Source of the DNA: JBMNGH01 sp050949725
GTDB taxonomy: Bacteria > Bacillota > Thermosediminibacteria > Thermosediminibacterales > Tepidanaerobacteraceae
DNA: 64,000 nt
Direction of reading: 5' to 3'
Assembly: GCA_050949725.1 (NCBI GenBank)
Contig: JBMNGH010000006.1
Span: 62,001 to 126,000, forward strand
Position numbers and translations under genes: made by a program. Shown here in pieces: positions 53,891 through 63,737 of this stretch (its first letter is position 1; the number at the start of each line of letters is the position of its first letter). The notes beneath the pieces were generated by a model. The model saw only the letters and a list, made by a program, of their open reading frames with translations, had not been told where the DNA came from and searched no databases.

Positions 53891-54046
53891 TATACGCTAT
53901 CTTATCATGGTTATAAGATATTAAATGTTACAAAAGGGTCATTTAAGCACTAACATCACAATTTCATAACAAATTAAACATATTATTAATATAAACAGTG
54001 GTTAAAATAATACTGGAAGTATAAAACAGTTCGGGAGGGATTTACT

Positions 54047-55216
54047 ATGAAATTTTTCATAAAAAATAAGTATTTTATAGCCGTATTACTCGGTCTTGCT
54101 ATTGGTATAGCTTTATTTACAGGAGGTCTTTTTGCTTATAATCTAATTTATCCTAAGAATTCTGCCAGCGCAGGAATTGAAAACACTGAAGCTAATGAGT
54201 CCCCAAGTTTTTTGCCTGGAAATATATCTGAAATAGTTGACAAAGTCAGTGACGCGGTTGTTTACATTGAGACAACTGTTGAAAGTACATCTCCATCGAA
54301 TCCTTTCTTTAACGATCCGTTTTTTAGATATTTTTTTGGTGACCACTTTAATTATCAACAACGTTCTAGAGTCAGTAGAGGAATCGGTTCAGGGTTTATT
54401 ATGAATAAAGAAGGATACATCATTACAAATGAGCATGTAATAAGCGGCGCAAGTGAGATTAACGTCACGGTAAAGGGCTTTGAGACTCCGTTTAAAGCTA
54501 CTCTAGTTGGTAAAGATTTCGACCTAGATCTAGCCGTTTTGAAAATTAATTCTTCTAAAAATTTGCCATATATTCCGCTAGGCGATTCAGACAAAATGAA
54601 AGTAGGTGAGTGGGTTATTGCTATCGGCAATCCTTACAGATTAGACCACACTGTTACAGTCGGGGTTGTCAGTGCAAAAGGTCGACCGGTGACAATTCCC
54701 GACGAATCGTCTGGAAGGACAAGGTCATATAAAAATCTTATTCAGACAGATGCAGCAATAAATCCAGGCAATAGCGGCGGCCCTCTTCTATCACTGGACG
54801 GAAAGGTAATCGGAATAAACACAGCTATAAATGCTCAAGCACAAGGGATAGGATTTGCTATACCGATAAATACTGCAAAGGAAGTATTGGATGAGCTAAT
54901 GAAGGATGGAAGTATTACTCGCCCTTATATTGGGGTTGCGCTTCAAGATATTACCAAAGACCTGGCTGAATATTTTGGCTTAAAGGACCAGAAGGGTGCG
55001 ATCATAGCAGATGTAACACAAGATAGTCCTGCCGAAAAAGCCGGCTTACAGCGGGGAGACATAATCCTAAAAATAAATGAAAAAGAGATTACTACTCCTA
55101 ATGACGTAAGTGAAATAGTAGGTAAAGCTAAAGTTAACGACAAGCTGGTACTTTCCATCTTTAGAAACGGTCAGACCAGATTTATCTCAGTAATAGTAGG
55201 AAAACGACCTAATTAA
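54047..55216 (+). CDS. htrA: HtrA/DegP-like serine protease
   Basis: The 389-residue protein has a single N-terminal membrane helix (FIAVLLGLAIGIALFTGGLF), a trypsin-like domain with H in TNEHVISG, D in DLDLAVLK and S in NPGNSGGPLL, then one PDZ domain (PAEKAGLQRGDIILKINEKE). It degrades or refolds misfolded exported proteins. The ATG follows GGGAGGG. It is one of few plus-strand genes. Confidence 0.95.
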   Translation: MKFFIKNKYFIAVLLGLAIGIALFTGGLFAYNLIYPKNSASAGIENTEANESPSFLPGNISEIVDKVSDAVVYIETTVESTSPSNPFFNDPFFRYFFGDHFNYQQRSRVSRGIGSGFIMNKEGYIITNEHVISGASEINVTVKGFETPFKATLVGKDFDLDLAVLKINSSKNLPYIPLGDSDKMKVGEWVIAIGNPYRLDHTVTVGVVSAKGRPVTIPDESSGRTRSYKNLIQTDAAINPGNSGGPLLSLDGKVIGINTAINAQAQGIGFAIPINTAKEVLDELMKDGSITRPYIGVALQDITKDLAEYFGLKDQKGAIIADVTQDSPAEKAGLQRGDIILKINEKEITTPNDVSEIVGKAKVNDKLVLSIFRNGQTRFISVIVGKRPN

Positions 55217-55233
55217 ACTTTTCTTTCATGGTT

Positions 55234-55473
55234 TTAACTTCTCCTGGTGTAATAAGATTTAACACCAGGTTTTCTCTTTCTGTTAAATAATAAAGAGGGT
55301 GAATCTTTGGCATCCTCGTATTCCCATTCGTATTTTATGCTTTTAACTGTTTGAATATCGACATTCATATCCCTTGCTATATCTTCATCATTTATGTCTG
55401 CCAGTTCGAATAGTTCGGCGAAATCATTATATTCTTCATTATTAAGGTGTCTTTTTACACTTTTTAATTTCAT
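55234..55473 (-). CDS. Small protein with helix-turn-helix-like motif
   Basis: The 79-residue protein has NDEDIARDMNVDIQTVKSIKYEW, resembling a sigma-type or Tn3-like HTH, and a very basic C-terminus. I do not recognise a family. The ATG follows GGAGGT. A GGGGAAAATA (55504-55513), like a sigma-F -10, lies upstream. Its 3' end holds the htrA terminator. Confidence 0.6.
   Translation of the reverse strand: MKLKSVKRHLNNEEYNDFAELFELADINDEDIARDMNVDIQTVKSIKYEWEYEDAKDSPSLLFNRKRKPGVKSYYTRRS
55241..55275 (+). terminator. Terminator of htrA
   Basis: CCTGGTGT (55243-55250) pairs with ACACCAGG (55262-55269), followed by a T-rich run. It falls within the last codons of the opposite gene, ending at 55234. 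Confidence 0.8.
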
Positions 55474-55621
55474 GGGTATAAACCTCCCTATGCAGGATGT
55501 TTATATTTTCCCCATGCTAAGTACATATTATTAAAAGCTCTTAATCAAAAATAATGTTTTCTTTATTCTGTTTTTTGCTTTAGCCTACACTAGGTACCGG
55601 AATAAATGTTTAATTGGTGAA

Positions 55622-56239
55622 TTATAGAAAAGGGTTAAACCTTTTTTCTTCCCCAATAGCCGACTCCGGACCGTGACCGGGAAAAATTTTGGTATCATCA
55701 GGTTCATTTAAGAGTTTCTTCTTAATAGAATCCAACAGTTGCTTATAAGAACCGCCGGGAAAGTCAGTCCTTCCTATTGAACCGGCGAACAGCGTATCCC
55801 CAGTAAAAATCACATTGTCAATTTTTATTGAAATCCCACCGGGTGTATGACCTGGAGTATGGATTATTTGAAGTTTTAGACCTCCTACAGTAAAACTTTC
55901 TCCACCGTTCAAATAAATGTCTGCTGTTGTTAATTCAACTCCGGAACCGATGAATTTTGATAAATTTGCTGTTGCAGAATGCAGCATATGGGCATCTTTT
56001 TTGTGAACGGCTACTTTTGCACCAGTAGCTTCTCTTACTTTTTCTAACCCACCGATATGATCTCCATGGCCGTGAGTCAAAATAATAAATTCCACATGAA
56101 ACCCATGCTTTTTAATCACATCTAAAATTTTGTCTGCATCCCCGCCGGGATCAATCACAACTGCTTTCTTATTATCGACATCTCCTATGATGTAGCAGTT
56201 GGTTGCAAGGTTTCCCACCTCAAGTTTGTTAACAAACAT
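55622..56239 (-). CDS. MBL-fold hydrolase, glyoxalase II-like
   Basis: The 205-residue protein has the THGHGDHIGG metal motif, H in IHTPGHTPGG, D in FTGDTLF and H in FPGHGPES, all zinc ligands. It hydrolyses thioesters or related compounds. It starts with ATG after AGGAGGGT. It follows dtd by 16 bases. Confidence 0.92.
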   Translation of the reverse strand: MFVNKLEVGNLATNCYIIGDVDNKKAVVIDPGGDADKILDVIKKHGFHVEFIILTHGHGDHIGGLEKVREATGAKVAVHKKDAHMLHSATANLSKFIGSGVELTTADIYLNGGESFTVGGLKLQIIHTPGHTPGGISIKIDNVIFTGDTLFAGSIGRTDFPGGSYKQLLDSIKKKLLNEPDDTKIFPGHGPESAIGEEKRFNPFL

Positions 56240-56255
56240 TTTTTTTTTGACCCTC

Positions 56256-56705
56256 CTAAAACTGTTTTTTGCTATCGAGTAAGATTGTTACAGGACCATC
56301 GTTTAAAATATTAACAAGCATTTCAGCCTGGAATTCACCAGTTTCCACTCTTTTGACCTTTTTGCTGCACAAGTCTACCACATAATTGTAAAGAATTTTT
56401 GCATCTTCCGGAGAAGCTGCCTGAGTAAAGCTAGGTCTTCTGCCTTTTCTGGCATCTCCCAAAAGCGTAAATTGGGATACCAAAATGATATCACCCTCAA
56501 TTTTTTGAACAGACCTATTCATCTTACCCTGTTCATCTTCGAATATTCTAAGTGTAACAATTTTTTCAGTAATATAATTCGCATCTTCAAAAGTGTCTCC
56601 TGCTTCTATACCTATAAGCGCCACCAGGCCTTTTCCAATTTTCGCTATCATATCGTTGCCTACCATTACAGAAGCACTTTTTACCCTTTGAACTACGGCT
56701 CTCAT
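56256..56705 (-). CDS. dtd: D-aminoacyl-tRNA deacylase
   Basis: The 149-residue enzyme has the SQFTLLGDARKGRRPSF motif and the GP motif NDGPVTILLDS that form its active site. It removes D-amino acids from tRNA. ATG after GGGGTGG. It follows relA. Confidence 0.96.
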   Translation of the reverse strand: MRAVVQRVKSASVMVGNDMIAKIGKGLVALIGIEAGDTFEDANYITEKIVTLRIFEDEQGKMNRSVQKIEGDIILVSQFTLLGDARKGRRPSFTQAASPEDAKILYNYVVDLCSKKVKRVETGEFQAEMLVNILNDGPVTILLDSKKQF

Positions 56706-56724
56706 GGCCCCACCCCCTAGAGAA

Positions 56725-58878
56725 CTAATTTAGTACCCTTCTTACATTAAATACCCCGTTTATCTTTTTAAGTGCCTGCATTACATTTTCCAAGTGCTGT
56801 TTATCATTGATCTCTATAATAATATCTATAATTGCCACTCCATTTTTTGTTGCCCTAGCATTAATTGAGTCAATGGTCGTTTTCATGTTTCCAATAATAT
56901 TAATTAAATCCGATAGAATACCTGGCCTGTCGTAACCGGATGCCTCAATTTCAACCGGGTATGACGTTTCTTGAAAACCCTCCCATTTTACTTCTATAAG
57001 CCTGTGTTTGTCATATAACTCTATGTTAGGACAATCATCTCTATGAATGGAAACCCCTCGGCCACGAGTTATATAGCCGACGATTTTATCTCCAGGGACG
57101 GGATTACAGCAACGGGAAAATTTAACAAGCAAATTATCAATCCCGTCTACCTTAATCCCTTTGATAATTTCTTTTTTTGATTTTGTTCTTGCGTCACTCT
57201 TATCTTCAATCCTTGCATTATCGGATTTTACGTTTTTCCGGTATTCATCTAGAATTTTTTGTAATACCTGTTTTGAGGTTATACCTCCATAACCAATTGC
57301 AGCATACATATCATCAATTGCTGAAAAGCCTATTTTCTTAAAAACATTATTAACAAAGTCATACTTTAATAATTGAAATAAATCATATCCCTGTCTTTTA
57401 GCTTCTTTCTCAAGAAGTTCCTTTCCCCTAGATATGTTTTCATCACGTCGTTCCTTTTTAAACCACTGCCTTATCTTATTTTTGGCCTGGGTCGACTTTA
57501 CTATATTCAACCAGTCTCTGCTCGGACCACCGGCATGAGATGAAGTTATTATTTCTATAATATCACCATTAACAAGCTTATAATCGAGTGTTACCATTTT
57601 CCCATTAACCTTTGCCCCAATACATCTATTACCTATATCTGTATGAATTCTATATGCAAAGTCGATGGGACATGACCCAGTAGGTAGATTAATGACATCA
57701 CCTTTAGGAGTGAATACATAGACCTCATCTGTAAATAAATCGATTTTTAAAGACTCCATAAAGTCTTTTGAATCTTTAAGATCACGCTGCCAATCTAGGA
57801 TTTCACGAAGCCAAGATAGCTTTTTGTCAAATTCAGCGTCCCCTTTATTTCCTTCTTTGTATCTCCAGTGCGCAGCAATTCCATATTCAGCCGTTTTATG
57901 CATTTCAAACGTCCTTATCTGAATTTCTAGAGGCTCTCCAAGTGAGTCAATTACTGTTGTGTGAAGAGACTGGTACATGTTCGGTTTAGGCATTGCGATA
58001 TAGTCTTTAAATCTACCGGGAATTGGCTTCCACAAAGTGTGAATAACACCGAGAGCTGCATAACAGTCTCGTACTGTTTCTACTATAACCCTGACAGCCG
58101 TAAGGTCGAATATTTGTTCAAAAGTCTTATTATCCTCCTTCATCTTCTTACTAATACTGTAAAAGTGTTTTGGTCTTCCTTGTATTTCCGCTTTGATACC
58201 TGCCTGGGTAAGTTTTTCTTTAAGAATGGATATCATTACATTTATATGTTCTTCTCTTTCTTGTCTTTTTTTTGCAACCTTTTCAACTAAATCATAATAA
58301 TGCTCCGTTTCAAGGTGTCGAAAGGCAAGGTCTTCAAGTTCCCATTTTATCTTTGAAATACCCAACCTGTGAGCAAGTGGAGAAAATATTTCTAATGTCT
58401 CAATTGCTTTTTCACGTTGCTTGCCTTGTGGTAAATATTTTAGAGTTCTCATGTTATGAAGCCTGTCAGCTAACTTTATAAGGATTATCCTTATATCCTT
58501 GGCCATAGCCAAAAACATCTTTCTCAAATTTTCTGCCTGTTGTTCTTCCTTTGTCCTGTATTCCAGTTTGCCTAATTTGGTCACACCGTCTACAAGGAGT
58601 GCTATTTCGGTACCAAAGTTGTTTTTTATATCATCTATGCCAAATTCTGTATCTTCAACCACATCATGTAGTAACCCTGCTGCAATAGTAACAATGTCAA
58701 GTTCCAAATCAGCCAAAATTTTTGCGACTTCCAAGGGGTGAAATATATAAAGTTCACCAGAAAACCGATGCTGCCCGCTGTGTGCGTACTTTGCAAAGTT
58801 ATATGCTTTTTTTATCAGTTCCATATCTGCTGATGAATTGTAAGCAAAAATACGCTGTTCCAAGTGTGCGAGTGTCAA
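56725..58878 (-). CDS. relA: Bifunctional (p)ppGpp synthetase/hydrolase
   Basis: The 717-residue RelA/SpoT protein has an HD hydrolase domain (HPLEVAKILADLELD, then LLHDVVEDT), a synthetase domain (with RVIVETVRDCYAALG), TGS, helical, zinc-finger and ACT domains. All HD residues are present, so it makes and breaks (p)ppGpp. TTG 58878 after GGGGTG. Confidence 0.96.
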   Translation of the reverse strand: MTLAHLEQRIFAYNSSADMELIKKAYNFAKYAHSGQHRFSGELYIFHPLEVAKILADLELDIVTIAAGLLHDVVEDTEFGIDDIKNNFGTEIALLVDGVTKLGKLEYRTKEEQQAENLRKMFLAMAKDIRIILIKLADRLHNMRTLKYLPQGKQREKAIETLEIFSPLAHRLGISKIKWELEDLAFRHLETEHYYDLVEKVAKKRQEREEHINVMISILKEKLTQAGIKAEIQGRPKHFYSISKKMKEDNKTFEQIFDLTAVRVIVETVRDCYAALGVIHTLWKPIPGRFKDYIAMPKPNMYQSLHTTVIDSLGEPLEIQIRTFEMHKTAEYGIAAHWRYKEGNKGDAEFDKKLSWLREILDWQRDLKDSKDFMESLKIDLFTDEVYVFTPKGDVINLPTGSCPIDFAYRIHTDIGNRCIGAKVNGKMVTLDYKLVNGDIIEIITSSHAGGPSRDWLNIVKSTQAKNKIRQWFKKERRDENISRGKELLEKEAKRQGYDLFQLLKYDFVNNVFKKIGFSAIDDMYAAIGYGGITSKQVLQKILDEYRKNVKSDNARIEDKSDARTKSKKEIIKGIKVDGIDNLLVKFSRCCNPVPGDKIVGYITRGRGVSIHRDDCPNIELYDKHRLIEVKWEGFQETSYPVEIEASGYDRPGILSDLINIIGNMKTTIDSINARATKNGVAIIDIIIEINDKQHLENVMQALKKINGVFNVRRVLN

Positions 58879-58897
58879 GGTTTACACCCCAGATCTT

Positions 58898-59410
58898 TTA
58901 ATATTTTATAAGTGAAACAATATCATAATCAGATAAATTGGCCCTACCGTTTAATTCAGTAAGTTCTATTAAAAAAGCTATTGCTGTAATAATCCCGCCG
59001 AGTTCTTCGACCAGTTTTACAGTTGAGATAATAGTTCCGCCTGTTGCCAAAAGATCGTCAACTATTACCACTTTCTGACCAGGTTGTATTGCATCCGCGT
59101 GCATTTCGATAACATCTATCCCGTATTCTAATTCATATTTTGACTCTATGGTTTGGGCAGGAAGTTTGCCCTTTTTTCTCGCAGGGACAAATCCAACCCC
59201 CAATTCATAAGCAAGCGGTGCTCCGATAAGAAACCCTCTGGCTTCAGGGGCGGCAATTAAATCTATTTCTTTATCAGTTATTAAATCTGCCAGTTTATTG
59301 ATTGCTAGTTTATAAGCTTGACCATCTTTCAAGAGTGTGGTTATGTCTTTAAAGCTAATTCCTTTGCTAGGGAAATCTTCAATAACCCTGATTTTACCCT
59401 TCAGGTTCAT
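58898..59410 (-). CDS. apt: Adenine phosphoribosyltransferase
   Basis: The 170-residue enzyme converts adenine and PRPP to AMP. PRPP motif VVIVDDLLATGGT is complete. ATG 59408-59410 lies seven bases from GGAGGAG and overlaps the end of recJ. Confidence 0.96.
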   Translation of the reverse strand: MNLKGKIRVIEDFPSKGISFKDITTLLKDGQAYKLAINKLADLITDKEIDLIAAPEARGFLIGAPLAYELGVGFVPARKKGKLPAQTIESKYELEYGIDVIEMHADAIQPGQKVVIVDDLLATGGTIISTVKLVEELGGIITAIAFLIELTELNGRANLSDYDIVSLIKY

Positions 59411-61985
59411 CAATTTTCTCCTCCCACTTTTTTTTAATAATGTCTTTTAAACAAGCGTAATTGTCTTTGATCTGGACAAGACATTGTTTTGCTCTCAAAA
59501 AGTTCCTATATGTATCAGATGTTATTATATTTAATTTATTTTCCGGCTTCATATGATTTTTGATATATAATAAACCGCCTTTTATCTCATACTGGATAAT
59601 GTTTAGTTCCTGAAGAATTTTAAACACATTTATGATACTAATCATGTGAATATCTTTTTGAATCAAATCACACACATTTGTGTAAATCTCTTCGAGGTTT
59701 ATTCGACCAATAACCTTGCCATTGTTTATTTTTTTTAGCAAACCATACAATGCTTTAATTTCATCGGCACTCGGCATTACTTTTTTGTAGGTAGTATAAT
59801 TGTCTCTAAGATCTTCTGGATTAAAGATTAAAATGAGCTTTGCTGTTGACGTAGATGCTATGATTTGCTTATTCAAAATTTTAAGGCTAAATGGTGCATC
59901 ATAAACGATGATCGTATCAAAACAAGACGGAAAAGATTCAACTATGGGATTTATTAAAATTGTATTTTTTGAAATTTCATCAGCCAGTTCAAAGTTAAAT
60001 AGAGCCTCGGTTTGTTTTTTTAGATGTGACATGGGGCTTAAAAATGCAAGTAATCGCCAAGCTTGATAGGGCGTGTTTACAATAACTAAAACCCTGCCGT
60101 CTTTTTCAAAAATAGACTTAATAAACTGCATTTTTTGTATGTCACTTTTTTTATCATTTAAAAATATTTTTCTTTTCACGAGTGTCTTCTGTAGATCATT
60201 TAGCCCTTGAGCAAAAATCATATCAAATAGCTTTTCAGAAGCACTATAAAAATACCTTTTAAAATAACCGTTTTCTATTGCCAAAAGCAGTTCGTCTCGC
60301 AGATACGGTGCTCTTATGTCTTTTATTTTAAACTGAGGTTCGTCTATCCCACGCCATCTATTTATTTCTAAATTGAATGCCACATCTATAGTTGGCGCAA
60401 GGCTCAATTCTTTTTTGAATATTCCTAAATTAAAACCAATTGCATCGAAAGACTTTCTACTATCTTTTAAATATAGCTTTAAATGTTTGTTTTCGTCTCC
60501 CACAGTCCTCACATTATACGGCAACATATTTTTGCATATAAATATTGGTTTGGGATTACCAAATCCAAATGGTTCCATTAGTTCTAACTGTTCAGCCAGA
60601 CTTAGATCAATTTCACCTTCTTTTAATTCAAGATCGATCTCAAGTGTAGGATTTTGCGTTTCTATTGGATAGCTTGTGACTTGATTGATCTGTCTTTTAA
60701 AATCCTCAATCTTATCAGCAGATATTGTTAGGCCAACTGCCTGCTCATGGCCCCCGTACTTTATAAGCAGATGTGATAACTGGTCTAGTATTTTGAATAA
60801 GTTGACGTCTTGAATACTTCTCCCCGAACCCCTGCCCTCATTGCCTTCCAATGAAATTAAGATACACGGCTTATGGTACTCTTCTGCTATCTTAGAAGCC
60901 ACTATACCAAGGACGCCGGGATGCCATTTTATGGATGATAAAACTATCACTTTAATGTTATCTGTATTCTCACTTAATTTTGCCTTTACTTCATTATAAA
61001 CCCTACTTTCAATAGCCTGCCTGTCCGAATTGATGCCTTCAAGCCTTTTTGCCAATTCACAAGCCTCATCTTCATCTTCTGTAAGAAGGAGCTCAATAGC
61101 AAGGTCTGCATTTCCCATTCTGCCTACCGCATTAATCCTAGGTGCAAGTAAGTAACTGATTTTATTGACGTTAAAAGAGGTAGTATTATCGTTTAGATTC
61201 AATACTGACATTATCGATTGCAAACCTTTGTTTTTCGTATTGGCCAATAAACTTAAACCGTTTTTAACAATTATCCTGTTTTCATCCAGCAACGGGACAA
61301 TATCTGCGATAGTCCCTAAAGCTGCAAAGTCGAGATAATCGTAAATTACTTTGTTGTCCATGTCTGACAATGCGTGCGCAACCTTTAATGCCACACCTAC
61401 ACCAGCTAGACCTTTGAATGGATAGCTGCAATCGCTGCGCTTCGGATTTACTACCGCAACTGCTTGAGGAATTGTCTCGCGAGGTTCATGATGGTCTGTT
61501 ACTATAACATCAATTCCTAAGCTGCTTGCATACTGTGTCTCTTCAAAAGAAGTTATCCCATTGTCCACTGTAATGATGAGCTTTGTGCCGTTATCGTATA
61601 TCTTTTTGACTGAGCCTGTATTGAGCCCATATCCTTCTTCTAATCTTGAAGGTATATAATAATCCACCACACCTCCCATTTTTCTCAAAAGTTTTACAAG
61701 CAGGCAGCAGCCGGTTATTCCATCAACATCGTAATCACCATAAACAGTAATTTTTTCATTTCTCGCAAGAGAATTCTTAATCCTTTCTACTGCCTTGGCC
61801 ATGTCCTTCATTAACATAGGGTTATATAAATAGTCCAATTTTGGATTCATAAATCTTTTTATACTTTCAGGAGACTCGATTCCCCTTTGTTTTAATAACT
61901 GCAAGATCGCGGGATGTAAATCAGTATCATCTCTTTGAATTTCATCGGCCACGTTTATCTCCCATATGTAATTACTACCAAGCAT
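59394..61985 (-). CDS. recJ: Single-stranded-DNA exonuclease RecJ
   Basis: The 863-residue protein has the DHH core (YGDYDVDGI, VTDHHEPRE) and DHHA1 (GRGSGRSIQDVNLF), an OB domain and a long C-terminal extension (from about 590) of Firmicute type. It degrades 5'-3' in repair. ATG 61983-61985, seven bases after GGAGG, is preferred to a frame beginning at 62018. The recJ-apt-relA order is conserved. Confidence 0.95.
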   Translation of the reverse strand: MLGSNYIWEINVADEIQRDDTDLHPAILQLLKQRGIESPESIKRFMNPKLDYLYNPMLMKDMAKAVERIKNSLARNEKITVYGDYDVDGITGCCLLVKLLRKMGGVVDYYIPSRLEEGYGLNTGSVKKIYDNGTKLIITVDNGITSFEETQYASSLGIDVIVTDHHEPRETIPQAVAVVNPKRSDCSYPFKGLAGVGVALKVAHALSDMDNKVIYDYLDFAALGTIADIVPLLDENRIIVKNGLSLLANTKNKGLQSIMSVLNLNDNTTSFNVNKISYLLAPRINAVGRMGNADLAIELLLTEDEDEACELAKRLEGINSDRQAIESRVYNEVKAKLSENTDNIKVIVLSSIKWHPGVLGIVASKIAEEYHKPCILISLEGNEGRGSGRSIQDVNLFKILDQLSHLLIKYGGHEQAVGLTISADKIEDFKRQINQVTSYPIETQNPTLEIDLELKEGEIDLSLAEQLELMEPFGFGNPKPIFICKNMLPYNVRTVGDENKHLKLYLKDSRKSFDAIGFNLGIFKKELSLAPTIDVAFNLEINRWRGIDEPQFKIKDIRAPYLRDELLLAIENGYFKRYFYSASEKLFDMIFAQGLNDLQKTLVKRKIFLNDKKSDIQKMQFIKSIFEKDGRVLVIVNTPYQAWRLLAFLSPMSHLKKQTEALFNFELADEISKNTILINPIVESFPSCFDTIIVYDAPFSLKILNKQIIASTSTAKLILIFNPEDLRDNYTTYKKVMPSADEIKALYGLLKKINNGKVIGRINLEEIYTNVCDLIQKDIHMISIINVFKILQELNIIQYEIKGGLLYIKNHMKPENKLNIITSDTYRNFLRAKQCLVQIKDNYACLKDIIKKKWEEKIDEPEG

Positions 61986-62060
61986 GACAGTCCTCCGGAA
62001 TATTTTTGTCTCAAACAATATTAATTATAAACCAAACATTATGTTATATCAATAATTTCG

Positions 62061-62085
62061 AATGACCGGTTAAAGACCGGTCATT
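62061..62085 (-). other. Stable hairpin at the end of the VWA gene
   Basis: AATGACCGGT (62061-62070) pairs with ACCGGTCATT (62076-62085), a 10-bp stem. T tail is poor, so termination is uncertain. Confidence 0.5.
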
Positions 62086-63737
62086 TAACAATGCAGCTGT
62101 CCGCTTTTTTTAGTAATGTTTATAAGGGAATCCCTATCCAATTCGTCTAAAATAAACAATTTTCCTTTGGCTGCGGTAGTTATTTTCATCAGACAAGTTT
62201 TATTTGGTGCAAGGCCTATACAGCAAAAATCACACCCTATTTTATAAATGTTTTTCGCTGCTTTTATAGCATCTTCAATCGGATCAGAAGACCATAGGGA
62301 AACGGTCGGAATCCCATCTGTTATCAATATGATAAGCGGGTTTCTTATATGGTTTGAGGTCGTATAAGAAATTCCCTGATGCAATGCTAATGCCAGTGGC
62401 GTTAGGCCTTCTGAAGTAATTTCGTTTAAGCCCTTGTCAACAATGGAAAAATTTTTTGTAAATGGAACTTTAATTTTAACCTCTTTATCCTGAAACGCCA
62501 AAACGCTTATCCTTCTTCCATATTTTAACACCAAGTGTTTTGCAAGGTATTTGGCGTTTTTGATTCGTTTTCCCGCCATACTAGCACTCGAGTCAATCAG
62601 CAGGCATATATCCTGAGCGGTTGCTTTCCTCTTTTTTATTGTTACAAGGTCTTTATCATCTACATAAAAATCAGTATTTTCAAAGTGGCTCCTGGCCAAT
62701 GAATTTTTTAGTGTCGAGCTAACATCAAGCTCTTCGAGCCCATCTTCAGTGCAATATGGTCTGCTGATTGTTTTATGGCTCAGTATACTCGACTTGGGTC
62801 TTGTTTTCAAATAGGTTATTTTGTGACAGGATTTTGCATTTTGAGTCTGTTTGTTCAATAGTTTTTTCAATACAAGCTGAAATTCTTTATATTTATTCCG
62901 CATATAATCTCTCAGCAATTTGCCTCTAGGCGTCAATGAATATTTATTATGTTTATATTGTATAAAATGCCTTTCTTTTAATTGTTTTACTATTTCATCG
63001 TAATCACATATCCTTCTTTTAATTTCAAGCTCATTAATACTTCCCTGGACAATTTCTCCTTTATCTATTTCAGATAGTACATCACAAATTCCTTCAAGGC
63101 TTTCATAACGTTCTATCATTGAAATAGCTTCTTCATGTAGATTTTGGTACTTATCATCAGTACAATTTTGCCTTAAACGTGAATCTGAGTCAGAACAATA
63201 TGGTGATAAATCAACAGGAGAGTTACCTATGCAATTTACTATTTTTTCTACCTTGCGCAGTTCTATTCCCTGCCTCATTAAGCTTTCTTCTACTTTCTCG
63301 ACTAGCAAAAACACTGAATCGAGCTTTTCGTCAGAAATGAGTGCAGCTATATGCACATGGTTGAGATGATTATTGATAAGGTTTTCAGTTGCATAATTCA
63401 AATTGCCAGTAATACTTCCTCCTCCACCTGATGTCATTACATCAATATAACTGAGAATGTCATGAAATTTACTTTCCGATAACGCCAGTATTAAATCTTT
63501 TGCCATACTTTTTACATCTATTATTGAAACCTCGTGAAATAAATCTATGTGTATTACCTCATCCAGGTTATATCTGTGGTAAAAAATCCTGCCTGCATCC
63601 GTATTCGTAATTATATTGACGACTTCGGGATTGATCGGGCTGGTTGAGTGTACTTTTCTACTCACAACTGAGGTATGGCCTATCCTGACACCGTTGCCTG
63701 CAGATAGGCTGTGTTTTAATTTTTCCACATGTGTCAT
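62085..63737 (-). CDS. Von Willebrand A domain protein (Mg-chelatase D-like)
   Basis: The 550-residue protein has a large N-terminal domain of unknown fold and a C-terminal VWA domain (from about 365) with MIDAS DSSASM, T in EGLTPL and D in ITDGIPT. Such proteins pair with a MoxR/ChlI-type AAA+ ATPase; the partner is probably the gene upstream, cut by the window. The start overlaps that gene (ATGA). Confidence 0.85.
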   Translation of the reverse strand: MTHVEKLKHSLSAGNGVRIGHTSVVSRKVHSTSPINPEVVNIITNTDAGRIFYHRYNLDEVIHIDLFHEVSIIDVKSMAKDLILALSESKFHDILSYIDVMTSGGGGSITGNLNYATENLINNHLNHVHIAALISDEKLDSVFLLVEKVEESLMRQGIELRKVEKIVNCIGNSPVDLSPYCSDSDSRLRQNCTDDKYQNLHEEAISMIERYESLEGICDVLSEIDKGEIVQGSINELEIKRRICDYDEIVKQLKERHFIQYKHNKYSLTPRGKLLRDYMRNKYKEFQLVLKKLLNKQTQNAKSCHKITYLKTRPKSSILSHKTISRPYCTEDGLEELDVSSTLKNSLARSHFENTDFYVDDKDLVTIKKRKATAQDICLLIDSSASMAGKRIKNAKYLAKHLVLKYGRRISVLAFQDKEVKIKVPFTKNFSIVDKGLNEITSEGLTPLALALHQGISYTTSNHIRNPLIILITDGIPTVSLWSSDPIEDAIKAAKNIYKIGCDFCCIGLAPNKTCLMKITTAAKGKLFILDELDRDSLINITKKSGQLHC

